Positions 1-10,247 of a stretch of DNA of 64,000 nucleotides are shown piece by piece; the first letter of the stretch is position 1; each line of letters starts with the position of its first letter. The DNA lies in assembly GCF_000328525.1 (NCBI RefSeq), contig NC_019964.1:1488001-1552000 (forward strand), given 5' to 3'. The notes beneath the pieces are model-generated. The model worked only from the letters and a program-made list of their open reading frames with translations. It made no database searches and was not told where the DNA came from. The translations under genes and the position numbers were made by a program. The DNA comes from Halovivax ruber XH-70 (GTDB lineage: Archaea; Halobacteriota; Halobacteria; Halobacteriales; Natrialbaceae).

Positions 1-872
1 ATCCGTTCGGCCTTCGCGCCGCCACCGACGTCGAGGAAGTTCGCGGGTGACCCGCCGTAGTAATCCACCAGGTCGAGCGTGGTCATCACGAGTCCTGCGC
101 CGTTTCCGATGATGCCGACAGAGCCGTCGAGACGGACGTAGTCGAAGCCGTACTCGTCGGCTTTCTGCTCCAGTTCGTCGCCGCCTGCGGCCTCCTCACC
201 CATCTCGGCGATCTCGGGTTGGCGGAACAGGGCGTCCTCGTCGATGTTCATGACGGCGTCGGCCGCGACGACCTCGTCGTCGGCCGTGACCATCAGCGGA
301 TTGATCTCGGCGTCGGAGCCGTCCTTGCTCGTCCAGAGATCGTACAGCGTCGACAGGACGCCCGCGACGTCGGTCGCGACGGCGCGGTCGACACCGGCGT
401 CGAAGACGACTTTCCGAGCCTGGTACGGCTGCATGCCGAAGGACGGATCGATGTGTTCGCGAGCGATCGCGTCGGGGTCCTCCTCGGCGACCTCCTCGAT
501 GTTGACGCCGCCTTTCGTCGAGACCATCGCGACGGGCTTGCCCTCGCCGCGGTCCATGGTCACACCGACGTACAGTTCGTTCGTGAAGTCGACAGCTTCC
601 TCGACGAGCACGCGCTCGACGCGGATTCCCTTGAGGTCCATCCCGATGATGCGTTCGGCTGCCTCGCGGGCCTCCTCGTCGGATTCGACGAGTTCGATCC
701 CGCCGGCCTTGCCGCGGCCGCCTACCTGTACCTGCGCCTTGATCGCCACCGGGTAGCCGATGTCGGCGGCGGCCTCGAGGACGCCGTCGACGTCCGATGC
801 CAGCGCCGAATCCGGCGTCGGAATCCCCGCATCGGCGAACACCTGCTTCGCCTGATACTCGTGCAGCTTCAT
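1..872 (-). CDS. sucC: Succinyl-CoA synthetase (ADP-forming) beta subunit, 3' end cut off
   Basis: The reading frame runs off the left edge, so only about 290 N-terminal residues of a usual ~380 are present. It begins MKLHEYQAKQ and carries the ATP-grasp segment KAQVQVGGRGKAGG, then NPLMVTADD and the start of the glycine-rich NFLDVGGGA motif, all diagnostic of the beta subunit. The enzyme makes succinate and ATP from succinyl-CoA in the TCA cycle, with the alpha subunit SucD, which should lie beyond the left edge. A second in-frame ATG nine codons upstream (position 899) is possible, but MKLHEYQ is the conserved family start. Confidence 0.95.
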   Translation of the reverse strand, partial: MKLHEYQAKQVFADAGIPTPDSALASDVDGVLEAAADIGYPVAIKAQVQVGGRGKAGGIELVESDEEAREAAERIIGMDLKGIRVERVLVEEAVDFTNELYVGVTMDRGEGKPVAMVSTKGGVNIEEVAEEDPDAIAREHIDPSFGMQPYQARKVVFDAGVDRAVATDVAGVLSTLYDLWTSKDGSDAEINPLMVTADDEVVAADAVMNIDEDALFRQPEIAEMGEEAAGGDELEQKADEYGFDYVRLDGSVGIIGNGAGLVMTTLDLVDYYGGSPANFLDVGGGAKAER

Positions 873-1048
873 TGTAAACTCGTCAGAAACTTCGGCCATC
901 CCCGAGTTAGACCTGTCGAAAGCTCACGACTCGTCCAGACCGGTAATCGGTGGCCGTATCTGCGGATGGAGGCCCCTGCCAGTGGCGCTCGCCCGACCGC
1001 TCAGTTCCGAGCGTTCAAACGGATCGACCGTGTACGAGTCACTGGCAG

Positions 1049-1918
1049 ATGAGCGATTCCGTGATGGACGCGTCACACGGACGATCCGACGTGGTCGATG
1101 GTATGCTCACCCTCGTCCACAGTAACGTCTTCATCGCTCTCGCGGCGACGAGCTGGGTCGTGACTACCGCCGTCCTCGCGGGACTCCCACTCGACCCGCT
1201 TCCACCGTTCATCGTCTTTGCCGTGACACTGTTCGTCTACAGCCTCAACCGATTCACCGACATCGACGAGGACGAGTACAACGTCCCGGGTCGAGCGGCG
1301 TTTACGAAACGGTACGGGCGCTTTCTCCTGATCATCGGCACACTCGCCTATCTTGGCGCTGTCGGGTTCGCACTCGCGTTCGACCTCCCCCGCGCCGAAC
1401 TGTTACTCGCACCGATCGCCGTCATCACGCTCTACTCCGTGCTGGGCCTGAAGCGAATCTTCCTCGTGAAGAACCTGCTCGTCGGCATCGCCTGGGGTGG
1501 GATTCCCCTCGGCGTCGGCGTCTACTACGGCGTCCCGATGGACACCGAAATCCTCCTTCTGACCGCGTACGTGGTGGCAATGCTGACGATCGCCGCGGTT
1601 ATCTTCGACCTCAAGGACATCGTCGGCGATCGTCACGAAGGGATCGTAACCGTCCCCCGCGTCATCGGCACGCGTCGCACGCGCCTGTACTCTGCAGGGG
1701 CGACGGTCGTCGTCACCTTCGGCGTCGTCGCCGCCATCTGGGCATCGCTCGTCCCCCCACGGTACCTCGTCCTCCTCGCGTTTAGCGCGTACGTGTTTTC
1801 GTACTGCCTGTCCGCCGACCCGGACGCGAGCCCGCTCTTCTACGGGCTGGTCGTCGACGGCGAGCACCTCTTTTTCGCCCTCCTCGTCGCCATCCTCGCT
1901 GCAATCGGTGTGCTGTGA
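1049..1918 (+). CDS. UbiA family prenyltransferase
   Basis: Integral membrane protein of about 289 residues with eight or nine hydrophobic segments. It has both UbiA signature motifs: NRFTDIDEDEYN (the N-x-x-D-x-x-x-D-type Mg-diphosphate site) and DLKDIVGD (the second Asp-rich site). Such enzymes transfer an isoprenoid diphosphate to a small acceptor, for example in archaeal ether-lipid, menaquinone or heme synthesis. The acceptor cannot be told from the sequence. The start at MSDSVMDAS was chosen because longer upstream frames read through the sucC promoter region. The gene is divergent from sucC. Confidence 0.85.
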   Translation: MSDSVMDASHGRSDVVDGMLTLVHSNVFIALAATSWVVTTAVLAGLPLDPLPPFIVFAVTLFVYSLNRFTDIDEDEYNVPGRAAFTKRYGRFLLIIGTLAYLGAVGFALAFDLPRAELLLAPIAVITLYSVLGLKRIFLVKNLLVGIAWGGIPLGVGVYYGVPMDTEILLLTAYVVAMLTIAAVIFDLKDIVGDRHEGIVTVPRVIGTRRTRLYSAGATVVVTFGVVAAIWASLVPPRYLVLLAFSAYVFSYCLSADPDASPLFYGLVVDGEHLFFALLVAILAAIGVL

Positions 1919-1951
1919 GGGCTGGGAAGGCTATAGCTCGTGGCCTGGTAT

Positions 1952-2092
1952 GCAGCAAAATGCTCCGTCTGGGATTTGAACGACGCCCAGACGTGCTCGC
2001 TTCGCTGCGCGCGACTGGTCTAATTCAAATCCAGGATCGCATTTACTGCTCACGAATAGTTCGCAGCAAAATGCTCCGTCTGGGATTTGAAC
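1952..2092. repeat. 30-bp direct repeat of the tRNA-Glu 3' end (att-like)
   Basis: A perfect 30-bp sequence occurs at 1952-1981 and again at 2063-2092, with 81 bp between. The right copy is the last ~20 nt of tRNA-Glu plus 9 bp downstream, and the left copy stands alone. Duplication of a tRNA 3' end is the usual footprint of tyrosine-integrase integration, but the short interval holds no element now. The interval contains a reverse-complement echo of the T-arm (ttcaaatcc near 2022) that could pair with gatttgaa of the left copy. Confidence 0.8.
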
Positions 2093-2146
2093 CCAGGTCA
2101 TCGGCTCGAAAGGCCGAAATGATTGGCCGGACTACACCAACGGAGC
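2072..2146 (-). tRNA. tRNA-Glu (anticodon TTC)
   Basis: Read on the minus strand it folds as a complete tRNA: acceptor GCTCCGT pairs with ACGGAGC, the anticodon stem TCGGC/GCCGA encloses the loop CTTTCGA, and the T-arm is CTGGG-TTCAAAT-CCCAG, with discriminator A. The anticodon is TTC, decoding GAA/GAG. No intron and no encoded CCA are seen. A TATA-like stretch on the same strand (2187-2197, ctaataaaaag on the plus strand) lies about 41 nt upstream of the mature 5' end, leaving room for a leader removed by RNase P. Confidence 0.95.
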
Positions 2147-2251
2147 GCGCGTCGGGTGTGACGCGACAGTCATGGCTTGCCCGGGGCTAATAAAAAGCGT
2201 TCCGTTCCAGCGGGGCTGTGGGGAGAGTTGGCACGACGGTGAGTTACAACG

Positions 2252-2258
2252 TTTTTAG
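2252..2258 (+). promoter_or_regulatory. TATA-like box of the FAH-family gene
   Basis: TTTTTAG lies 24-30 nt before the ATG at 2282, the spacing expected for a leaderless haloarchaeal transcript. It supports that start over the GTG four codons upstream. Confidence 0.5.
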
Positions 2259-2281
2259 CCGTCGGTTGAGTGAGTGTTCGT

Positions 2282-3013
2282 ATGAAATACGCACGATTCC
2301 GCGACCCGGCCGGGGCTGTTCGTCGTGGCACCGTCGACGGCGACACGATCTCGTTCGGGAGGAACGAGTACGATATGGACGCGGTGCAGCTTCTCCCCCC
2401 GTGTGAGCCCTCGAAGATCGTCTGTATCGGGCGCAACTACGCCGCCCACGCCGAAGAACTGGGGAACGAGGTCCCGGATCGGCCGCTGCTCTTCCTGAAG
2501 CCGCCGAATACGCTTGCTGCACAGGGGGATACGATCACGGCGCCAGCGGGAACGGAACGTCTCGAGGTCGAAGCAGAGCTTGGTGTCGTGATTGGCGAAC
2601 AGTGTCGGGACGTCCCCGCCGAACGCGCGATGGACGTCGTCGCCGGATATACGTGCGTCGACGACGTCTCCAATCGAGACGATCAACGCCAGGAGCAAAA
2701 CTGGGTTCGCGGGAAAGCGTTCGACGGTGCGGCCCCGATCGGTCCCGTCCTCGCCACGCCGGACGAAGTGCCCGACGACGCCGGTGTTCGGTCGTATATT
2801 AACGGCGAACAGGCCCAATCGGGTTCACTCTCGCAGCTTATCTTCGACGTTCCGACGCTCATCGCCGAAATCACGTCCTACCTGACGCTGGAGCCGGGCG
2901 ACGTGATCGCAACCGGGACTCCTGAAGGCGTCACACCGCTGGCCGACGGCGACGAAGTCGCTATCGAGATCGACGGCGTTGGGCGACTGACTCACTCGGT
3001 TCGCTGGCCCTGA
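2282..3013 (+). CDS. Fumarylacetoacetate hydrolase (FAH) family protein
   Basis: About 243 residues. After a short N-terminal region, the FAH fold starts at CIGRNYAAHAEE. It carries the metal-binding acidic motif EVEAELGVVIG, the conserved DVSNRDDQ and KAFDGAAPIGP segments, and the closing TGTPEGV loop. Members hydrolyse or isomerise beta-diketo and 2-oxo acids (2-hydroxyhepta-2,4-diene-dioate isomerase, acylpyruvase and similar). The exact substrate is not evident. The ATG is supported by the TATA-like box 24-30 nt before it. The next gene begins 2 bp after the stop, so the two probably form an operon. Confidence 0.9.
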   Translation: MKYARFRDPAGAVRRGTVDGDTISFGRNEYDMDAVQLLPPCEPSKIVCIGRNYAAHAEELGNEVPDRPLLFLKPPNTLAAQGDTITAPAGTERLEVEAELGVVIGEQCRDVPAERAMDVVAGYTCVDDVSNRDDQRQEQNWVRGKAFDGAAPIGPVLATPDEVPDDAGVRSYINGEQAQSGSLSQLIFDVPTLIAEITSYLTLEPGDVIATGTPEGVTPLADGDEVAIEIDGVGRLTHSVRWP

Positions 3014-3015
3014 CG

Positions 3016-3714
3016 ATGACGGTCTCGCACGGCCCACTCGACATCGACTGGCTCGGGTACGCGACGATTCGCATCGCCGGCCGGACGGGGACGAGCGTCT
3101 ACGTCGACCCCGGTCGGTACGACGTCCTCGCAGACCATCGCCCGCGTGACGGCGATCTCGTGCTGGTCAGTCACGCCCACCACTACGATCCAGACGGGAT
3201 CGAGCGGGTGGCCCACGAGGATGCACTGGTCGTCTGTCACGACTCGATCGATGCGACCGAAATCGATCGCGTCTCTCGCCAACCTGAGTCACTCCCGTTC
3301 GACGTCGAACGCGTCCGCGCCGACGAATCGTTCGCGCTCGGCCCGCTCGATCTGTTCACCACGCCGGCGTACAACGAACCCGGCGGGGCGCACACCCGCG
3401 CGGACGGCACTCCCTTCCACCCGGAGGGGTCCGGTTGCGGGTTCGGGCTCACGATGGATGGCGTCACTGTCTTCTGGCCAGGTGATACGGACGTTCTCTC
3501 ACTCCACGAAACACTGGCCGTCGACGTTTTCTGCCCCCCGATCGGCGGTCGGTTCACGATGAACCGCGACGAAGCGGCCGAGTTGGCGACGCAGATACGG
3601 CCGGACCTCGTCGTACCTGTCCACTACGATACGTTCGACGACATCGAAACTGACCAACGCGCGTTCGTCATCGACGTAGCGACGGCCGGTGTGCCGGTCG
3701 CCCTCGACGAATAA
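3016..3714 (+). CDS. MBL-fold metal-dependent hydrolase (UlaG-like)
   Basis: 232 residues. WLGYATIRI and YVDPGRYDV are typical of the UlaG/YtnP-like branch of the metallo-beta-lactamase superfamily. The metal motif SHAHHYDPDG is the family's HxHxxDH in slightly altered form (Pro and Gly around the second Asp). Later ligands fit FWPGDTD and PVHYDTFDD. A soluble Zn-dependent hydrolase is expected, and the substrate is unknown. It follows the FAH-family gene with 2 bp between, suggesting a shared transcript and perhaps consecutive hydrolytic steps. Confidence 0.85.
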   Translation: MTVSHGPLDIDWLGYATIRIAGRTGTSVYVDPGRYDVLADHRPRDGDLVLVSHAHHYDPDGIERVAHEDALVVCHDSIDATEIDRVSRQPESLPFDVERVRADESFALGPLDLFTTPAYNEPGGAHTRADGTPFHPEGSGCGFGLTMDGVTVFWPGDTDVLSLHETLAVDVFCPPIGGRFTMNRDEAAELATQIRPDLVVPVHYDTFDDIETDQRAFVIDVATAGVPVALDE

Positions 3715-3722
3715 GCAGCGAG

Positions 3723-4163
3723 CTACGTTGAATCCGCTTCGAGCGTTTCGAAACTGAGCAGTTCCGCCGAGTCGCCATCGGTCCACCGGATAGCGAGTTC
3801 GTCGCCCGTCGAGACGCCGTCGAGTCTCACGGTATCTCCCTCGGAAACCTGGTCGGCTTCACCCTGTGATTGGGCCTTCCAGGTTCCGCGCCCGTCTCCG
3901 TTCAGCTCGAAGGTAATCGTACTCGCATTGACCGTCGGGCCACCGGCGTGGCGTACGACGACCGATTCGTTTTCGAGCGTCGTCTCGAACTCGATGTCGG
4001 GTGCCTCCGTGGTTCCGCCATCTCCGCCCCCGACGAAGACGCTCCCGACGAGATTCACCCCCATCGCGAGGATGAAGAAGACCACGACGAGAAGTACCGT
4101 GATTCCAAGGACGACCCCGATGGCCGTGAGGGCCGCTCGCATCTTCGCCGCTCGTGATGCCAT
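3723..4163 (-). CDS. Pilin-like membrane-anchored protein
   Basis: 146 residues: a basic start (MASRAAKMRAALTAIG), one long hydrophobic helix (~13-45), a Gly/Thr-rich hinge, then a beta-rich exterior with VVVRHAGGPTVNASTITF, which matches the repeated pattern in haloarchaeal type IV pilin C-terminal domains (VTHEGG-x-VDAS-type). The N-terminus lacks the usual pilin cleavage-site consensus, so processing by the prepilin peptidase PibD is uncertain. The role is unknown: perhaps a minor pilin or a surface-anchored beta protein. It is convergent with the hydrolase gene, the stops being 8 bp apart. Confidence 0.6.
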   Translation of the reverse strand: MASRAAKMRAALTAIGVVLGITVLLVVVFFILAMGVNLVGSVFVGGGDGGTTEAPDIEFETTLENESVVVRHAGGPTVNASTITFELNGDGRGTWKAQSQGEADQVSEGDTVRLDGVSTGDELAIRWTDGDSAELLSFETLEADST

Positions 4164-4235
4164 ACTGGGTATATGCCAACTTCCGTCAAAAGTGACCCGA
4201 ACCAGACGCGCTCGGCGCTTCCTCTCGACGCCAGC

Positions 4236-5336
4236 TTAGAGAACGTTCATCTCTTCGAGCCGCGTTGGAAGGTACGTGTCGGTGACGAAGTCGAGCCCGC
4301 GGGCCGCCAGTGACTGCTGCTCTGACTTCTTCTCGATCTCGAGTTGTAGTTCGATCTGTTCCTCCCAGAATTCGGTCTGGAACCGGGGGTCCTCGAGTTC
4401 GCTTTCGAGCGCGTTGACGTCCGAATCCGACAGCGGATCGGTTGGCAGGTCGTACTCGACGATGTCTTCCGGCCGAATGCCGATGTACTGGGCGTCTGGC
4501 GTCGCGAGGTATTCCGAAAGGTGAGCCGATTTGATCGACCCGTAGGCGACGGAGCCGTAGATCCGGTAGGACCACGGGTCACCGTCGGCGAAGACGACCA
4601 CGGGGAGGTCGAGCTCGTTTCGCATGCGCTTGATCAATCGGCGGGTCGCCCTCGCCGGCTGGCCGCCGAGGTGGACGACGATGCTGTTGTACTCGTCGTC
4701 GAATCCGTTCTCGACGAGTCGATCGCGCATACCACCGGTCTCGACGGCAAGGACGAAATCGGCATCGTTATCGAGGAACTCGATCGTATCCGGGTTGTTC
4801 GGGATCTGATAGCCGCCCTGTCCAACGTCTTTCTGACAGTGAATCTCGCGGTCACCGCGGCGGGTCTGCTCTCTGAGAAGGAGCGGCCCCATGACCTTCG
4901 CGCCCGACTCTTCCGGACGCATGTGGAAGTCTTCGCGTTTCACTTCGGAGACGATCTCTAAGTCCTCGATCAGATTGTTCGACTCGTCCTGCGTGTTGAA
5001 CTGCGCCTCGTCTAGATCCCACGACTCGGAGAGGTAGTACAACTCACGCAGGGTCGACGAGCGATCTTCTTCGAGCTGGTTGGCGAGAAAGTCGATCGTG
5101 TACGTCGCCTTCAGCAGTTTCTGCGCGCCGGAGACGGTCTTCGCACTGCGGGTGCTGCTACGATCCCCGTAGACCCAGACGTCCTTCTCCTCGTCGTACT
5201 CGATGTTCGACTTCGTCCGTGTCGGAATCTGCATCCGCGGGACGTCTCCCTCGGCAAACTGGTCGTAGAACTCGGCGGCCAGTTCGAGTAACTGTTCGCG
5301 TGCTTCCTGCTCGTTTAGCGATGTGCTCGTGCTCAT
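4236..5336 (-). CDS. top6A: DNA topoisomerase VI subunit A
   Basis: 366 residues, the Spo11/Top6A family length. The winged-helix (CAP-like) domain has [10 protein letters not shown], which contains the catalytic tyrosine pair of which one forms the 5'-phosphotyrosyl bond. The TOPRIM domain follows, with [11 protein letters not shown] and [13 protein letters not shown] carrying the acidic metal-binding residues. With subunit B it forms the A2B2 type IIB topoisomerase that relaxes and decatenates DNA with ATP. The ATG was preferred over longer frames that overlap top6B, because the start lies 2 bp after the top6B stop, an operon arrangement. Confidence 0.97.
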   Translation of the reverse strand: MSTSTSLNEQEAREQLLELAAEFYDQFAEGDVPRMQIPTRTKSNIEYDEEKDVWVYGDRSSTRSAKTVSGAQKLLKATYTIDFLANQLEEDRSSTLRELYYLSESWDLDEAQFNTQDESNNLIEDLEIVSEVKREDFHMRPEESGAKVMGPLLLREQTRRGDREIHCQKDVGQGGYQIPNNPDTIEFLDNDADFVLAVETGGMRDRLVENGFDDEYNSIVVHLGGQPARATRRLIKRMRNELDLPVVVFADGDPWSYRIYGSVAYGSIKSAHLSEYLATPDAQYIGIRPEDIVEYDLPTDPLSDSDVNALESELEDPRFQTEFWEEQIELQLEIEKKSEQQSLAARGLDFVTDTYLPTRLEEMNVL

Positions 5337-5338
5337 TG

Positions 5339-7762
5339 TTATGCGTTTACCGTCAGGAGTTCGTCTTCGATCCCCTCGACGGAGAGATCGAAGTCGGCAT
5401 CGCCGTCGACGCTGTACTCGAGAGATGCTTCGTCTCCCGATCCCACGGACTCGGACCACTTGACGAACCACTCGCCGTCCATTTCGATCACCTGCGCCCC
5501 GTTGGTCTCCTGTGGTTCCACGGAGACGATGTCCGTCAGATCGACGTCGGCGATGGTGTCAGCGTTGTTCTCGACGGTGATCGTGACCGTCCCGTCCTCG
5601 ACCGTCCGCTCGACGAGGACGTTGTTCATGATCCGGGCGATCGAATCGTCGATGACGAGCGGTTCACGGCCGGTGACGGCGGATAGTTTCTTGGCCATCT
5701 CCGGCAGGATGGTCCCCAGTTTGTTCCGTTTCTCCCGACGCTGTTGCATCGACCGGCGCTTGTTCAGATACCGTTTGAGTTCGCGTGACGCCTCGCGGAT
5801 CGCCAGTTCGATCTCGTCTTCGATTTCGGGGACGTTCGCGACGGCGTCTTTCGACTCACTGGTGAACGGCACGTTGGTCGAGGCGACGTGGACCATGATG
5901 ACGGCAGGTCCGTTCGGCAGTCCCGACCCGCCAGGCTGGTCCAGGCCGTAGTTGCGCCAGCCGATCGACTTCACGACGTCGGTCGTCGCACAGGCGCCTC
6001 GCTGGTAGACGAGCGGGACGCGATTGGCGAATCGCAGGACGTCAGCCGACCCCTCGGCCTCGAGTTCGCCGCCGTAGGCGATGCCGGCTTCGACGACGAA
6101 CGGATCGCCACCGGAGACCTCCGCGTCGCGCGTCGCCGCCGCGTAGAAGTCGGCGTCGAACTCCTTCTTGAGTCCGGCTTCGATCAACTCGTCCGTGATC
6201 GGCGCGAGACATCGTGTCGGCGGGGCCATGATGTCGGTCGAGCGCATCGCTTCGACCAGATCACTCGCACCGTCACGGTCGTCTGCGAGTTCGCGCACGA
6301 GCGGCGGATCCGTCGGGACGGTCGCCATGAGTCCCCAGAGTTCCTCGGTGACGTTCTCACGTGCTGTATCACCGAAACTCGTGTCGTCTCGATCTTCGGT
6401 TAGCTCGGCGGCCCGGTCGACGTGTGAGCGAAGTGTCGCCCGCGTGAGTCGGTGGCGGTGGTCGTCCTCGTCTGCGAACTTGCCGGCCAATCGTGTGGCG
6501 AAGGCGTCCAGCACGGCGTCGTCCTTCCGAGAACTGGTCGCGTCGTTCACTCGCCGGTAGAGGTCGGCGGCCGTTCGCGTCTCGTCGATCGACAGGTCGT
6601 CGTCCGACGTGACGGGCGCTAGCTCCAGCCACGCCGCTTCGACGGCGTTCTCCCTGACGGTCGTCCCGAACGTCGTGCCGTGTGCCTCCTCGGCCGCTGT
6701 CGCCGCATCGTCGACGATTTCCTCGACATCGTGGTAGGCGACGCGTCCGGCGTCGTCGATTTCGGCGGCGATGGTCGTCGCGAATTCTTCGGTCGCGCTG
6801 GCACCCTTGTTCGCCGTTGCTTCTGTCACTGCAGCGACGACGTCGACGTCCTCACCGGAAACGGGTGCCGGCCATGTCATCCCGCGGCCGAAGTGTCGGT
6901 CGCGGAACGCTTCGATGACAGATTCTGCCGTCTTCTTGCCGACCCGGGTAAACTCGTTCTGGAGGAAACCGGAGATGGAGTGTGAGTCGGTCGCCTCGAG
7001 CATCTTCAGGACAGTTCCCAGCTCTACACCGTGTGGATGCGGTCGGATCTCCTCGGTCTCGTCGGGTAACTGGTCGGTCACGCGCTCGAATTTGAAGTGC
7101 TCGGACGGCTCCTTCAACTCGATCCGCGCGTGGGGATTGACGACAGCCGTGTGTTTGATGTAGTCGTGAAGCTGCTGGCGGGCGCGCATGTTGGCTTCCA
7201 TCTCGATTTCGATGCGCGTCCCGTGAGGCCGATCCCACGTCGTCTGCTTGTCGACGCTGATCTCCGGTTCGTTCTCGTCGGTGTCGACGATGAGCTCGTA
7301 GTACTGTGCGTCTGCCGAACCCTGCGTGCGGCTCGTGATCTTGGCTGGCTTTCCGCTGGTCAACTGCGAGTAGAGGACGGCGGCAGAGATACCAATCCCC
7401 TGCTGGCCGCGACTCTGTTCTCTGGCGTGAAAGCGAGAGCCGTAGAGCAATTTCCCGAATACTTTCGGAAGGGAGTCCTTGGTGATCCCGGGACCGTTGT
7501 CCTCGACGATCAGTCGGTAGTACTGCCCGTTTTCCTGGATCTCGACGTAGATATCCGGGAGAATAGCGGCCTCTTCGGCGGCGTCCAGCGCGTTGTCGAC
7601 GGCTTCTTTCACAGCCGTGACGAGGCCCCGGGCACCGCTGTCGAAGCCGAGCATGTGCTTGTTCTTCTCGAAGAACTCGGCGATCGAAATCGCCCGTTGA
7701 CTCTCCGCGAGCTCCTGGGCGATTTCTGATTCGTCACCGAGTGACGACTGAAGCGACGTCAT
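5339..7762 (-). CDS. top6B: DNA topoisomerase VI subunit B
   Basis: 807 residues. The GHKL ATPase domain has [10 protein letters not shown] (N-box), VEDNGPGI (G1) and [15 protein letters not shown] (G2). A helix-two-turn-helix and a transducer domain with the ATP-sensing lysine region follow ([12 protein letters not shown] and [15 protein letters not shown] segments). A long acidic insert around residues 300-500 is typical of the haloarchaeal protein. It supplies the ATP-driven gate of topoisomerase VI and is cotranscribed with top6A. The promoter has a TTTTAAG box 25-31 nt upstream of the ATG. Confidence 0.97.
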   Translation of the reverse strand: MTSLQSSLGDESEIAQELAESQRAISIAEFFEKNKHMLGFDSGARGLVTAVKEAVDNALDAAEEAAILPDIYVEIQENGQYYRLIVEDNGPGITKDSLPKVFGKLLYGSRFHAREQSRGQQGIGISAAVLYSQLTSGKPAKITSRTQGSADAQYYELIVDTDENEPEISVDKQTTWDRPHGTRIEIEMEANMRARQQLHDYIKHTAVVNPHARIELKEPSEHFKFERVTDQLPDETEEIRPHPHGVELGTVLKMLEATDSHSISGFLQNEFTRVGKKTAESVIEAFRDRHFGRGMTWPAPVSGEDVDVVAAVTEATANKGASATEEFATTIAAEIDDAGRVAYHDVEEIVDDAATAAEEAHGTTFGTTVRENAVEAAWLELAPVTSDDDLSIDETRTAADLYRRVNDATSSRKDDAVLDAFATRLAGKFADEDDHRHRLTRATLRSHVDRAAELTEDRDDTSFGDTARENVTEELWGLMATVPTDPPLVRELADDRDGASDLVEAMRSTDIMAPPTRCLAPITDELIEAGLKKEFDADFYAAATRDAEVSGGDPFVVEAGIAYGGELEAEGSADVLRFANRVPLVYQRGACATTDVVKSIGWRNYGLDQPGGSGLPNGPAVIMVHVASTNVPFTSESKDAVANVPEIEDEIELAIREASRELKRYLNKRRSMQQRREKRNKLGTILPEMAKKLSAVTGREPLVIDDSIARIMNNVLVERTVEDGTVTITVENNADTIADVDLTDIVSVEPQETNGAQVIEMDGEWFVKWSESVGSGDEASLEYSVDGDADFDLSVEGIEDELLTVNA

Positions 7763-7786
7763 TACGGAATCGATTGCAGTGGTACC

Positions 7787-7793
7787 CTTAAAA
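7787..7793 (-). promoter_or_regulatory. TATA-like box of top6B
   Basis: On the minus strand the sequence is TTTTAAG, 25-31 nt upstream of the top6B ATG (7762), the spacing of leaderless haloarchaeal promoters. Confidence 0.6.
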
Positions 7794-7964
7794 CGTTCCC
7801 GCTACCCTGGTGAAAGTGAAATCTCGCTGGGATCCAATGAGTCGGTGTGGTCTGACGACTGCTTAATCAGCTAGCGATACAGACCGGTCTGAGGGGCTGT
7901 CCGATGCATCTCGGGAGCGGTTCGAGAGGCAATTCCAGTTGTCTCTACGTTCGCGTCCTCCTAA

Positions 7965-10028
<2,064 letters not shown>

Positions 10029-10247
10029 AATGACCGACCTTTTGCGCTGCGGTCAATCGCGCTGGCGGCTTCGCCGCACAGCGCGATGTCCCTCGGCAAA
10101 ATGTCGATCAAAAGCACTCCTCCCCCACCTCCGGTGGGGTCGTCGGCCCGCTCGCGCGTCCCCAAGAGGGACGCGCTCACGGTGGAACGCATTTGCGACT
10201 ACCGCAGACGCTAGGCCAATCGCTACTGTAACCCTGGTAACTGAGAC
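10029..10247. other. Hairpin-rich spacer between gyrB and gyrA
   Basis: 219 bp without a convincing gene. It contains a long stem around a ttc loop (gcgctggcggc paired with gccgcacagcgc near 10065-10092, one bulge), a second hairpin (cccacc-tcc-ggtggg near 10128) and a G+C-rich segment with short inverted repeats (gtccc and gggac around 10160). The only long frame on this strand is Arg-rich and does not look like a haloarchaeal protein. It may act as an RNA processing or attenuation region, or be a REP-like insertion. Confidence 0.5.
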
